Of a stretch of DNA of 37,106 nt, positions 7,200-15,887 are shown piece by piece. The stretch is from Aliivibrio sp. (GTDB lineage: Bacteria; Pseudomonadota; Gammaproteobacteria; Enterobacterales; Vibrionaceae). The DNA is taken from the NCBI GenBank assembly GCA_016764915.1, contig JAESQY010000109.1, positions 1 through 37,106 of the forward strand, given 5' to 3'. The notes below the pieces were generated by a model, which saw only the letters and a program-made list of their open reading frames with translations, was not told where the DNA came from and did no database searches. The stretch's first letter is position 1. Every line of letters begins with the position of its first letter. The position numbers and the translations under genes were made by a program.

Positions 7200-8732
7200 A
7201 TGCCTGTGATCCAACATATTAGTGTCACCATGCTTTTAATTGCCACTCTCACTGGGTGTGGCTCACTTCCCGAGGATATTAAGCATCCGATTGAGCCACT
7301 AGCTACAAAGCCAACAAGTACATTGTCCGAAATGAGTGACATTTATCAGCTTGAACAATCGACACAAGGAATGAGTGCGGTTCTGTTGCAAGATACTGGC
7401 TGGGACGCATTGGCTCAGCGTTTGGCATTAATTGAGACTGCGGAACACAGCATTGATATCCAGTATTACATATGGAATTCAGATGCTTCGGGACATTACC
7501 TGGCAAGCCGTTTGTTAGCCGCTGCGGACCGTGGAGTTAAAATCCGTGTCATGCTCGATGACATTAATCTTAACGAGCGAGAGGAGCTGCTGGTGGCTCT
7601 TGATTCGCACTCCCAAATAGAGATCCGCATATTCAATCCTATTCCGACTCGTCGTGGCGTCACAAAGTGGCTTAATTTTTTAGGTGATTTTTCTCGTCTA
7701 AATCGTCGTATGCACAATAAGTCATTTACCGTTGATGGGGCTCTGTCCATTGTAGGGGGACGTAATATCGGCGATGAATATTTTGACCTTTCTGATGACA
7801 TAAATTTTCGTGACCGCGATGTACTGGTAATGGGCTCGGTGGTTACTGATATTCAAGCCAGTTTTGGAGAGTACTGGGACAGTCGTTGGTCTTATCCTGT
7901 TGAATTGTTGGGGGGAAAGGCCTCATCAGATCTACCCGTGTTAGATGAGGTAGCCGCTCCTCGATACAAGAATTACCCCGCCTTGCCAGAAGGAAATGAA
8001 GTCGCAAATCGTTTCTTAAAAGATGTGATGGGTGAGATGACTTGGGTTCAAGCACGTTTTGTCTCTGACCGACCCGTCCCTATCGATGAAGACAATACCA
8101 ATGAGCCTAAAGCGACGGCCAAACTATTGGCCAAATTAGCAGAGCAATCTCATCAAGAGATCTTATTGGAGTCTGCTTATCTGATATTTGATGATCGTCA
8201 GCTAGAGGGGTGGCAGAAATTAACCGATAACGGCGTTCAGATAAAGGCACTGACCAATTCAATGGCTTCGAATGATTTAACGACCAATCACTCTGGTTAT
8301 GCAGGTCGACGTAGGGATATGCTTGATCACGGTATACAGTTGTTTGAGTTGAAACCTGATTCGAAATTGTGCGAACAGTCGACTAGAGATCAGTCCAAGT
8401 GCTCACCTACCTTAGCTTATGGTTTGCATGCAAAGTCTGCTGTTTTTGATAGACGAGTGGCTAGTATCGGTTCTTTTAACTTCAACTTACGTTCAACCTA
8501 TCTTAATACTGAATCTATTTTAATCATCGAAAATAAAAGTGTTGCTGAACGTCTTGCTGAAGATATAGAACAGGCGATGGACGAAGATAATAGTTGGCGC
8601 CTGAATTTACAACAAGGCGAAATCCGTTGGTATTCTGGTCAACAAAGTTGGGAAAGCGAGCCAGAGACCGGTAAGTGGCAACGATTTAAATCACGTTTTT
8701 TACAGCTATTACCGATAGAGAAATACTTGTGA
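7200..8732 (+). CDS. Phospholipase D-family lipoprotein (cardiolipin-synthase-like)
   Basis: This 510-residue protein begins with a lipoprotein signal ending in the lipobox LTGC (C20), so it should be anchored in an envelope membrane. Two HKD motifs are intact: HNKSFTVD (H172, K174, D179) and HAKSAVFD (H410, K412, D417). Each is followed by the usual G-x-x-N or G-S-x-N. Two motifs in one chain form one phosphatidyl-transfer active site. The architecture resembles ClsC/YmdC-type enzymes, which act on phospholipids, though cardiolipin synthesis is not proven. A good AAGGAAG ribosome site precedes the ATG. It is transcribed alone and ends in a hairpin terminator before the convergent popT. Confidence 0.9.
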   Translation: MPVIQHISVTMLLIATLTGCGSLPEDIKHPIEPLATKPTSTLSEMSDIYQLEQSTQGMSAVLLQDTGWDALAQRLALIETAEHSIDIQYYIWNSDASGHYLASRLLAAADRGVKIRVMLDDINLNEREELLVALDSHSQIEIRIFNPIPTRRGVTKWLNFLGDFSRLNRRMHNKSFTVDGALSIVGGRNIGDEYFDLSDDINFRDRDVLVMGSVVTDIQASFGEYWDSRWSYPVELLGGKASSDLPVLDEVAAPRYKNYPALPEGNEVANRFLKDVMGEMTWVQARFVSDRPVPIDEDNTNEPKATAKLLAKLAEQSHQEILLESAYLIFDDRQLEGWQKLTDNGVQIKALTNSMASNDLTTNHSGYAGRRRDMLDHGIQLFELKPDSKLCEQSTRDQSKCSPTLAYGLHAKSAVFDRRVASIGSFNFNLRSTYLNTESILIIENKSVAERLAEDIEQAMDEDNSWRLNLQQGEIRWYSGQQSWESEPETGKWQRFKSRFLQLLPIEKYL

Positions 8733-8804
8733 GGCCAGCTGCAAACACATAACCTGGAGAGCTACATTGAGTTAATCTGAAACCACTGTTATGAATATGA
8801 ATAG

Positions 8805-8838
8805 GGCGTACGTTACCTGCATTTAACATACGCCTTTT
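8805..8838 (+). terminator. Intrinsic terminator of the phospholipase D gene
   Basis: The arms GGCGTACGTTA and TAACATACGCC (one mismatch) are followed by TTTT. It lies between convergent genes and serves the plus strand best. Confidence 0.7.
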
Positions 8839-8845
8839 AATCACG

Positions 8846-9769
8846 CTACGACTGGCTATTTTTGTTTCCAATCTGCTCCAATGACCATACTAATACAATG
8901 CCAAAGATCATGGCGACGATGCCCCAAGCAAGCAGTGCGGGTTGGCCTGTTACTGCTTCAAAGTCAAAGGGTGACAGGTTTTGTGTAAGCAGAGGAACTT
9001 GTTCTCCATGGGAGTTGGTTCTCCAAGATATCGTCTCTTTCCACGGCCAGATTTTTGGTAACGTACCAATCATCAACCCGGTAAGGAACGTGATAGTGAT
9101 GTCTCTGAAGTGACGAAACAGATAAGAGAGTACGTGTGAGAAGGTTAATAGACCGACCAAACAACCCATTGCAAAAGTCAGTAGCAACACAATATCAAAC
9201 GATTTTGCGGCAGACAGAATGGGCGTATACATGCCAAGCAGCAGCAAAATGAAGCTACCAGAAATGCCAGGCAAAATCATCGCACAGATGGCGATAGTAC
9301 CAGCGAAAAAGAACGTCAATGTGGATGGTGTTAATGAGATAGGGTTGATAGAGGTTATCGCATAAGCAAAGATAGCCCCTGCTATTAGCGCTATCACTTT
9401 AGATAGCTGCCAATTATCCACCTGTTTGATCATATGAACCACGGAGATCATGATCAAACCAAAGAAAAATGACCACAGTGGAATCGGATGGGTGGCCAGT
9501 AACCATGAGATGAGCTTGGCTAATGAGAAGATGCTAGTAAGAATCCCTGAAAAGAGAGAGATTAAGAAGCGTCCATTTATATGTTCGAAAGCGGCTTTAA
9601 TGCCCTCTTTTTTCCAAAGAAAGAATAAAGAGGGGTTTACTCGGCGAATACTTTCGATCAACGTATCGTAAATACCCGTAATAAATGCGATTGTGCCGCC
9701 AGAGACACCTGGGACAACATCCGCTGCTCCCATAGCCATACCCTTAAAAAAAATGGATAACTTATTCAT
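8846..9769 (-). CDS. popT: Undecaprenyl-phosphate translocase PopT (DUF368)
   Basis: This DUF368 membrane protein is 307 residues from the start chosen at the Met of MNKLSIFFKG. A longer reading frame exists upstream, but its first 43 codons are low-complexity and unlike the family. The signature GMAMGAADVVPGVSGGTIAF is at the N-terminus, and a second, inverted-repeat-like GISGSF motif occurs in the middle (PGISGSFILLLLG). About eight or more membrane segments follow. DUF368 proteins were shown in Vibrio cholerae and others to return undecaprenyl phosphate across the inner membrane for reuse in envelope synthesis, with importance at alkaline pH. It is downstream of, and may be cotranscribed with, the DUF4336 gene. 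Confidence 0.88.
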   Translation of the reverse strand: MNKLSIFFKGMAMGAADVVPGVSGGTIAFITGIYDTLIESIRRVNPSLFFLWKKEGIKAAFEHINGRFLISLFSGILTSIFSLAKLISWLLATHPIPLWSFFFGLIMISVVHMIKQVDNWQLSKVIALIAGAIFAYAITSINPISLTPSTLTFFFAGTIAICAMILPGISGSFILLLLGMYTPILSAAKSFDIVLLLTFAMGCLVGLLTFSHVLSYLFRHFRDITITFLTGLMIGTLPKIWPWKETISWRTNSHGEQVPLLTQNLSPFDFEAVTGQPALLAWGIVAMIFGIVLVWSLEQIGNKNSQS

Positions 9770-9876
9770 ATAATTGAAAAACTGCCAAATAAAATAGATT
9801 TGATGCTTATTATACCTGAGACGCGATTTTTTTTTAAAGTAATAATGATGATGGGTATGGATTAAATTTATGTGAA

Positions 9877-10515
9877 CTATTTTTCTAAAGAAGCCCATTT
9901 GAACGCTTCATAAAATTGTTGTTTAGCATCCGATTTAATCACCAAGCCATTACTGGAGAGTAGGGTATCAAAAGGCCAAGTAAGTACCTCTTGAATAGAT
10001 GAACGCAGCATAAAGTGGTTTTGATAATATCGGCGCTGAAAAAGCGGCAGTGATACTGAACTGCGAGAGACAAACAGCGTATCGAGCAATAGCGTTCGGG
10101 AAATCGGATCGCAAAAAACCATGTGTGTGGGTTGTGAGCTGCCAAGTATTGGGGTTTGCAATAGTTGATGTTTCCAACTGATGGGTGTTTTGGACGAAAG
10201 GGAGTTATCAAAGGTGATCTCACTGCGTTTTTGAATCACCTCAGTGGTAGCATAAAAGAGAGCATTGGGAAATTGAAGCCACCAATCTGAAAGATGGAGT
10301 GTTGAGGTATAAGTGGGGTAGATAACCGCCAACACCTCACCAAGACCATCAATTAATAGTCGTAAGCGTTCAGTTAGCTCAACCGGTGAATGAATTACGA
10401 GCTTACTGTTATCCAGCCTAACAATATGCATCTGCTCTACAGAGCGGCTAAAAAGGTGGTGGCTAGATTGTTGATAATACCAGAGCCGCTCCTTGTGCCA
10501 TTCGACTAATTCCAT
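9877..10515 (-). CDS. DUF4336 protein, metallo-hydrolase-like fold
   Basis: This 212-residue protein matches the DUF4336 pattern. It has an HSPVELTERLRLLIDGLG segment at about 41-58, then LAVIYPTY and a FPNALFYA element at about 82-89. The family is thought to be a relative of the metallo-beta-lactamase fold, but the zinc-binding HxHxDH motif is not seen here, so catalysis is doubtful. The biochemical role is unknown. It starts at an ATG preceded by AAAGGAG and lies 107 bases upstream of popT and 94 bases downstream of the LysR gene, all on the same strand. Confidence 0.75.
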   Translation of the reverse strand: MELVEWHKERLWYYQQSSHHLFSRSVEQMHIVRLDNSKLVIHSPVELTERLRLLIDGLGEVLAVIYPTYTSTLHLSDWWLQFPNALFYATTEVIQKRSEITFDNSLSSKTPISWKHQLLQTPILGSSQPTHMVFCDPISRTLLLDTLFVSRSSVSLPLFQRRYYQNHFMLRSSIQEVLTWPFDTLLSSNGLVIKSDAKQQFYEAFKWASLEK

Positions 10516-10609
10516 TTAGACTCCTTTTTTTAGATCCCTATTTTTTACATCAGTTATGTTTATAGCTAATAGTACTTCTTTTGATTAAATTATGAGAGGT
10601 CAACGTGGT

Positions 10610-11515
10610 TTACATGTCAATTGAGATCTCTTTTGCCATGATTTTGGCTTCACTTCGTATACATTCATTCAGAGGATTGAATCCTGAGTCCTTTCTCCAG
10701 ATGAAAATGAGGCGTCGTTCAATTTTTAATTTAGAGACGGGAAGAATACTAAGCGTACCGGCTTCGACCTCTTTGATGACGTCTAAATAGGGTAAACATG
10801 AGAGATAATTGCCTTTTGCTACGAGTGTTCTCAGTATCGGAACGTGTTCATACTCTCGATAGACACAAAGCTGGTCAACAAGGCTCTGTATCGCGTAATC
10901 AAAGGCTTTTCGTGTGCCAGCACCATCTTCTCGTAATACCCACTTAGCTTGCATTAGCTGGGTTGCACTGACGTTCTCAAGTTTTGCATAAGGGTGTGAA
11001 GATGAGCAGACAATCACTAAGTGGTCATTACACCACGTCTCTTGCTGAATGCGGCTATCATCACATCGTCCTTCAATGATACCCATGTCGTAGGTGTAAT
11101 CGAGCACCCCATCAATCACTTTCTGAGTATTCTTAATCTTTACAGCCAAGCGCAATTCTGGAAAGTCAGTATCAATTTTACTGATTAAGTTTGGTACTAG
11201 GTGCTCAGCCGCAGTTTGACTGCAACCAAGCCTTATTTCACCACTGATCACCTGCTGATCATAAAAGCCTAGCTCTATCTGCTGGGCATCAAACAACAAG
11301 CTTTTTGCCTTAGGACGTAACCAAGTACCCCACTGAGTTAACACCATTCTTTTGCCCTGACGTTCGAACAGAGGGCGGCCTAACATTTTCTCTAATTGGG
11401 ATAAAGACATGCTGGTTGCGGATTGGGTCAAAGATAGATGTTCCGCGGCATTGCTGACGCTTCCTAATGTCGCGACAGATTCAAAAACAGCAAGTTGTTT
11501 CAGGGTGTACTTCAT
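10610..11515 (-). CDS. LysR-family transcriptional regulator
   Basis: This 301-residue protein has the usual LysR layout. A winged helix-turn-helix occupies residues 1-60 (LKQLAVFESVATLGSVSNAAEHLSLTQSA, read in two parts, then LEKMLGRPLFER). An effector-binding domain starts near residue 90. The C-terminal domain contains WVLREDGAGTR, as in the CysB/CbbR-like cluster. It is divergent from the formate/nitrite channel gene with 227 bases between them, so it most likely controls that gene, itself, or both. The effector is unknown. Confidence 0.9.
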   Translation of the reverse strand: MKYTLKQLAVFESVATLGSVSNAAEHLSLTQSATSMSLSQLEKMLGRPLFERQGKRMVLTQWGTWLRPKAKSLLFDAQQIELGFYDQQVISGEIRLGCSQTAAEHLVPNLISKIDTDFPELRLAVKIKNTQKVIDGVLDYTYDMGIIEGRCDDSRIQQETWCNDHLVIVCSSSHPYAKLENVSATQLMQAKWVLREDGAGTRKAFDYAIQSLVDQLCVYREYEHVPILRTLVAKGNYLSCLPYLDVIKEVEAGTLSILPVSKLKIERRLIFIWRKDSGFNPLNECIRSEAKIMAKEISIDM

Positions 11516-11650
11516 AGATTATTTCCATGATTAAGGGGTCATTATTATATCGTCAGAGCGGGCGTTTAAGGTACCACATTCGCTATCAGTTTTATTGATC
11601 TATGACCTCAATATTCTCAATTTATTTTATGAACTTTATTTTGTTAGGTT

Positions 11651-11671
11651 TATATCTCCCCGAAAAATATA
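11651..11671. promoter_or_regulatory. Candidate LysR-type operator
   Basis: TATAT and ATATA flank eleven bases (CTCCCCGAAAA), the T-N11-A dyad typical of LysR binding sites. It sits about 70 bases before the channel-gene start, in the region shared by the two divergent genes. It is a motif match only. Confidence 0.4.
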
Positions 11672-11742
11672 GATTTATTTACATGTGTATTCAAATCAAC
11701 TTTTAGGGGCAGTCGTTCTTAAACTCACAATAAGGAAAATAA

Positions 11743-13227
11743 ATGAGACTTGTATCGCATGCTCAAATTGAGTCGTCTTCTCACAATATTCCAGAAGAGA
11801 TGACCGTTGCTGCAGAGGAGTATGGAGTCAGTAAAGCACGGAAGGCATCAAAAACCACATTCTCTTTGGCGGTCACTGCTGGTGTTTTTATTGGCATTGC
11901 TTTTGTTTTTTATACCACAGTTACGACGGGAGCGGCCAATGCGCCATGGGGCTTTACCCACTTAGTTGGAGGTGTGGCGTTTAGTTTAGGTCTTATCTTT
12001 ATTGTGGTGTGCGGTGGAGAGCTCTTTACCAGTACGGTGCTCACTACAGTCGCTAGAGCAAGTGGTGTTATCAATAATCGCCAAATGCTCGCGGTTTGGG
12101 TAAAGGTCTACTTCGGCAATATGTTAGGTGCTGGCTTACTGGTTATCTTAGTCAGTATGGCAAAGCTGCATATGCTCGATGGCGGTATGTGGGGGCTTAA
12201 TGCGTTAACTATCGCCCAGCATAAACTGCATCACACCTTTCTTCAGGCTTTTGCGTTGGGAGTGTTGTGCAACATTTTGGTCTGTTTAGCGATTTGGATG
12301 ACATTCAGTACCAAGGATATGTTAACCAAATCTTTTCTTGTCATTTTACCCGTCGCTATGTTTGTCAGCACTGGTTTTGAACACAGCGTAGCAAACATGT
12401 TTATGGTGCCTATGGGCATTGCGATTAAAACGTTTGCTGAGCCTGAGTTTTGGAGCCAAATCAACGTTGCCCCTGAAGCATTTGCCGATCTTAACTTTTA
12501 TCAATTTGTTACAGCAAATCTGATCCCAGTCACTCTAGGAAACATCGTCGGTGGCGGTCTGTTCATTGGTTTAGGTTACTGGACCATTTATCGAAAACCG
12601 CAACTTTCCACACTTAAGGGAGTGCCAAGTACTCAAGGTCAACCTAATCAAATTCAATTAACTCATAACCCACTTAATCCAGTTATCAATCTACATTCAG
12701 GAGAAAAAAATATGAACACTAATTTTGAAGCGTTTGAAGTTCGTAGCCACATGCAGCCAGCAACCCTTGTTTTTCAACAAGATGTTTTATTGCAAGATGC
12801 TATCGATAAATTAATTGAAACGAATGAAATCGGTGGGCCTGTGATTGATAAACATGGTCGTTTGGTCGGTTATCTGTCAGAGCAAGACATCTTACGTGAA
12901 CTATGGAATCAAGATTTTGTGCCTAAGGTTGATAAGTGTGTAGCAGATGTGATGGAAAAGGAGTTAACGACGTTTACCCCTTACGACAGCTTAATTGAGA
13001 TTGCAGAATACATGGCCATTGATAAAGAGAGTGTTTATCCGGTTAATCAGAGTGGTTATTTGCTCTCTTATTCTGATATGGATTTAGAATCTAGAACCAA
13101 AGCGGCTAAAGTGCATAGACCGAAAAGTTACCCTGTGGTCACTGATGGACTGCTGGTGGGTATTATTTCAAGACATCATGTACTGAAAGCCTTCCGCTCC
13201 ACATTTGCAGAAGCTACGCCCGCTTAA
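11743..13227 (+). CDS. Formate/nitrite channel fused to a CBS-domain module
   Basis: Residues 1-290 form a FocA/NirC-type pentameric channel. They include six membrane segments, the motif CGGELFTS (90-97), the LCNILVCLAIWM segment and the central histidine in GFEHSVANMF (H214). Residues 324-494 form a Bateman module with two CBS repeats (VRSHMQP..., and YPVV...GLLVGIISRHHV), separated by a 35-residue insertion. A flexible linker with Gln, Asn and Pro lies between. The reading frame is continuous, but an AGGAG ribosome site and ATG occur at codon 324, suggesting that two genes were joined. CBS modules bind adenine nucleotides, so transport could be energy-sensed. The divergent LysR gene is the likely regulator. 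Confidence 0.85.
   Translation: MRLVSHAQIESSSHNIPEEMTVAAEEYGVSKARKASKTTFSLAVTAGVFIGIAFVFYTTVTTGAANAPWGFTHLVGGVAFSLGLIFIVVCGGELFTSTVLTTVARASGVINNRQMLAVWVKVYFGNMLGAGLLVILVSMAKLHMLDGGMWGLNALTIAQHKLHHTFLQAFALGVLCNILVCLAIWMTFSTKDMLTKSFLVILPVAMFVSTGFEHSVANMFMVPMGIAIKTFAEPEFWSQINVAPEAFADLNFYQFVTANLIPVTLGNIVGGGLFIGLGYWTIYRKPQLSTLKGVPSTQGQPNQIQLTHNPLNPVINLHSGEKNMNTNFEAFEVRSHMQPATLVFQQDVLLQDAIDKLIETNEIGGPVIDKHGRLVGYLSEQDILRELWNQDFVPKVDKCVADVMEKELTTFTPYDSLIEIAEYMAIDKESVYPVNQSGYLLSYSDMDLESRTKAAKVHRPKSYPVVTDGLLVGIISRHHVLKAFRSTFAEATPA
12700..12714 (+). promoter_or_regulatory. Internal ribosome site and start for a separate CBS protein
   Basis: Inside the fused gene, AGGAG followed by A-rich spacer leads to an in-frame ATG at 12712 (Met324). 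The downstream protein would be MNTNFEAFEVRSHMQ and onward, 171 residues, a normal size for a free CBS-pair protein. It could allow both a fused and a free product. Confidence 0.5.
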
Positions 13228-13258
13228 TAAAAAGTGACACTCTGTAATTACATTAGGT

Positions 13259-13281
13259 CGAATGTTGGGTAACCACATTCG
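13259..13281 (+). terminator. Weak hairpin after the channel gene
   Basis: CGAATGT and ACATTCG can pair around nine bases, about 30 bases past the stop. There is no clear T run, so this is at best a weak or factor-dependent terminator. Confidence 0.3.
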
Positions 13282-13311
13282 GTCTTGTCAGTTTTGCATT
13301 GATTGATGTTG

Positions 13312-13335
13312 ATACAATATGATGGTTTATTGTAT
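13312..13335. repeat. Inverted repeat between the convergent channel and Lrp genes
   Basis: ATACAATA and TATTGTAT are perfect 8-base arms with an 8-base spacer. The site is AT-rich and has no T tract. It could be a protein-binding site or a poor terminator; the function is unknown. Confidence 0.35.
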
Positions 13336-13395
13336 ACAAATTCATTATGCAGATGGCAATGAAATATCAGGTTTATTTATCAGGCGAAATAGGCA

Positions 13396-13854
13396 TTAGT
13401 TGTGAATGGGTAGGGGAGTCTGTTGTTTCACTTGCCCAAAAGCAAAACTGGACTCAATCGCTGCAATATTGGGCAGCCGAGTGAGCTCTTTGCGAATAAA
13501 GTGCTCATAGTTCTTTAGTGACTCACTCACCACCCGCAACAGATAATCATGGTTTCCTGTCATCAAAAAACACTCAATGACATGTTCAAGCTGATCAATA
13601 TTGGCTTCGAACTGCTTCATGTTATCTTCGGTCGGTTTGTCTAATTTGACCAGAACAAAGACATTAATCGGCATTCCGCACTGCTCCTGATCGACATGGG
13701 CGTGATAACCGCTGATGATGCCTCTCGCTTCTAAGGCTCGAACTCGGCGCAGACAAGGTGAAGGTGAGAGGGATACTTTGTCTGATAGCTCTTGGTTGGT
13801 TAAACGGGCATTTATTTGCAACTCAGTCAGAATGTGTTTATCAATGTTGTCCAA
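13396..13854 (-). CDS. Lrp/AsnC-family regulator
   Basis: This 152-residue protein has the Lrp layout. A helix-turn-helix covers residues 1-55 (LTNQELSDKVSLSPSPCLRRV in its core, read across the boundary), and a RAM/effector domain follows from about 65 to 145. The recognition-helix motif SPSPCLRRVRALE is the one typical of the Lrp family. It is divergent from the PLP enzyme gene, with 152 bases between the starts. Lrp-family proteins commonly control an adjacent amino-acid enzyme and respond to its substrate. By analogy with MdeR and DecR-type regulators the effector may be methionine or cysteine, which is inference. Confidence 0.92.
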   Translation of the reverse strand: MDNIDKHILTELQINARLTNQELSDKVSLSPSPCLRRVRALEARGIISGYHAHVDQEQCGMPINVFVLVKLDKPTEDNMKQFEANIDQLEHVIECFLMTGNHDYLLRVVSESLKNYEHFIRKELTRLPNIAAIESSFAFGQVKQQTPLPIHN

Positions 13855-13903
13855 AGTAACCTCGATATTTTTTGGCAGTACTGATTAATTACTACTGTAA
13901 AAA

Positions 13904-13918
13904 TAGCAGAATCTGCCA
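13904..13918. promoter_or_regulatory. Candidate Lrp-type operator
   Basis: TAGCAGAATCTGCCA contains the near-palindrome GCAGA-A-TCTGC and fits the Lrp consensus at 11 of 15 positions. CAGTACTG lies 20-30 bases to the left as another possible half-site pair. The location between the divergent genes fits autoregulation and control of the enzyme. Confidence 0.45.
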
Positions 13919-14006
13919 ATAGTGTGTGATTAATGGGCATAGTTAGCAATCAAATCCATCTAAGCTTTCCTAAACTTAAAATAAGTTACTCAACAAGGAA
14001 GGTGTT

Positions 14007-15818
14007 ATGAAGGTTTCAACTCAACTTAGTCCATTAAGAAAAACCACTAAACATGAAAAGGCGCAGGCATTAGCTATCGAGCAGGCCGAGCATTTTGGCT
14101 TGGATCCCAATTCAGAATTTGGCGCTTCACTGGTCGAGTTAGCAACGACGCTCTATCAAGCCAACAGCAAAACTCACGATCTGTGGGGGATAACCATTGA
14201 AGGATTAAAAGAGTTGGACAGAAGTGATCGTATTGCATGGTTTAATGCGAAACGTTTCTTATCGTTTCAGCTCGCCAAAATTTTGGATAATCTGCAAAAC
14301 CCGATGCGAGCGACGTATCAATCCATCGCCACCAGTAATGGCCACTTTGCCTCTAAAGGCGCCTATCCGATTTTTGATAATGTAGCCGCAATTTTTTCAG
14401 CCAGCCCGGTGATCACTCGTACCGCAACCTATCTATTTGCGTGTACCGAGTGGGTGGAAGATGCGTTTAATGGACGTGAACCTCTGCATAATATCTACTC
14501 CCGCCTGCTCAATCCAACCTCTATCAGCTTAGCTAACCATATGGTGGATATCGAAGCCGGTGAACTCGCTAATCAATATATGGCGTGGAACTTTAACTCG
14601 GGCATGGCGGCAATTGATGGTTTGTTAAGCCATTTACTCGGCCGCGAAGACATCGTGGTGGCGTCTCGAAATATCTATGGCGGTTCATATCAACTGCTTA
14701 AAGACTGGTACGCGCGCTCGTCTAACCTCGACATAGCGATAGAGTGGGTGGATGGATATACCGACGCTGAATTTTTACAAGGCATTGAGCAAGCCGAAGA
14801 AAAATACGCTGATCGTATTGCAGCAGGGCGTCAGATCTATGTCTATTTAGAATCACCGTGTAATCCTCATGGTTTCGTGCTGGATGTGGCGGGGATCAGC
14901 AAAGTCACCCATGAGAAAGATTGGATGGTGATTGCCGATACCACCGTAGGCACTCCATTCTTGCATCCGGTGTTAAAACGTGATGATCCGATAGAGCGAC
15001 CAGATTTTGTGGTTCACTCCTATACCAAAGAGCTAGCGGGATCAGGAACCACAACTGCAGGGGTCGTGATCGGTAAAAATGAGCATATGTTTATACCTAA
15101 AGGCGACCAGATAGAGTTGACTAAAGCCAATGGGAAAAAGGTTACGATCAACTGGAATGAGACCCTATTTTGGAATGTCTATTACATTAAAGGTGCATTT
15201 CTTGATGCAGATAAAGCGTTTGATGTACTCAATGGCATGAAAACCTATGAGCTGAGGGTGGTGCAAAAAACCATTAACACCTTAGCCTTAGTTCGAATAC
15301 TTGATAAACACCCAGATATTAATGTGTCGTGCCCAGCGCTGCCAAATAACCCCAATTATGCGCAGTTGCAGTCGAACATGCATCTGGGTTTCCCTGCGTC
15401 ACTGTTTACCATTGATATGGAGGGCAACAGTAAACGACCACCTATAAAGTCCAATGTGTTTAAACAATTCTTCGATATGTTAGAGCCCGCTATTGGCATG
15501 CAGGTGAGTTTAGGTCAAACCAACACAGTGGCGTTGTGCCCTGCGATGACCACTCACTCTGAACTCTCTAGAGAGGCGCTTAAAGAGGCGGGAATCGAAC
15601 CGACCACCATGCGAATATCGGTTGGCTTAGAGGACCCGAGAATGTTCATTAGTCACATTCAAAAAGCCGCACAGCTTTCCATCGATAAAGCCCACCCTGA
15701 TTTTTCGCAACTGTTTCCATGTGCGTCGGAAATTGATGATATTTTCCAACAGACCTATCTGGAGGTGCAGCTTAAATTCGTGAAGAGTCTGCCGAGCTAC
15801 GAACAGCTCTCGCGTTAA
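14007..15818 (+). CDS. Cys/Met-metabolism PLP-dependent enzyme, long form
   Basis: This fold-type I PLP enzyme of the Cys/Met metabolism family carries the motifs YSRLLNPT (164-171), NIYGGSY (222-228), aspartate D311 (pyridine nitrogen) and the PLP lysine K341 in SYTKELAGSGTT. At 603 residues it is about 200 longer than methionine gamma-lyase or cystathionine gamma-synthase. The extra length includes a helical N-terminal region of about 110 residues and inserts near 360-400. The family performs elimination or replacement of sulfur groups on Cys/Met-type amino acids; which reaction applies here cannot be read. The ribosome site is AAGGAAGG. The divergent Lrp gene is its likely regulator, and a hairpin terminator follows. 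Confidence 0.85.
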   Translation: MKVSTQLSPLRKTTKHEKAQALAIEQAEHFGLDPNSEFGASLVELATTLYQANSKTHDLWGITIEGLKELDRSDRIAWFNAKRFLSFQLAKILDNLQNPMRATYQSIATSNGHFASKGAYPIFDNVAAIFSASPVITRTATYLFACTEWVEDAFNGREPLHNIYSRLLNPTSISLANHMVDIEAGELANQYMAWNFNSGMAAIDGLLSHLLGREDIVVASRNIYGGSYQLLKDWYARSSNLDIAIEWVDGYTDAEFLQGIEQAEEKYADRIAAGRQIYVYLESPCNPHGFVLDVAGISKVTHEKDWMVIADTTVGTPFLHPVLKRDDPIERPDFVVHSYTKELAGSGTTTAGVVIGKNEHMFIPKGDQIELTKANGKKVTINWNETLFWNVYYIKGAFLDADKAFDVLNGMKTYELRVVQKTINTLALVRILDKHPDINVSCPALPNNPNYAQLQSNMHLGFPASLFTIDMEGNSKRPPIKSNVFKQFFDMLEPAIGMQVSLGQTNTVALCPAMTTHSELSREALKEAGIEPTTMRISVGLEDPRMFISHIQKAAQLSIDKAHPDFSQLFPCASEIDDIFQQTYLEVQLKFVKSLPSYEQLSR

Positions 15819-15835
15819 CAGAGAGTGATTCATCC

Positions 15836-15873
15836 ATCGACCAGTGGCTCCCCTCTACTGGTCGATTCATTTT
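15836..15873 (+). terminator. Intrinsic terminator after the PLP enzyme gene
   Basis: Perfect 10-base arms, ATCGACCAGT and ACTGGTCGAT, surround an 11-base loop and are followed by TCATTTT. It also separates the gene from the convergent HAD phosphatase. Confidence 0.8.
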
Positions 15874-15887
15874 ACGGTCCAAAGCCT

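Noticed and set aside
9770..9898. Extended N-terminus of PopT
   Set aside because: The 43 extra codons are low-complexity and unlike DUF368 proteins. The downstream ATG begins the family signature.
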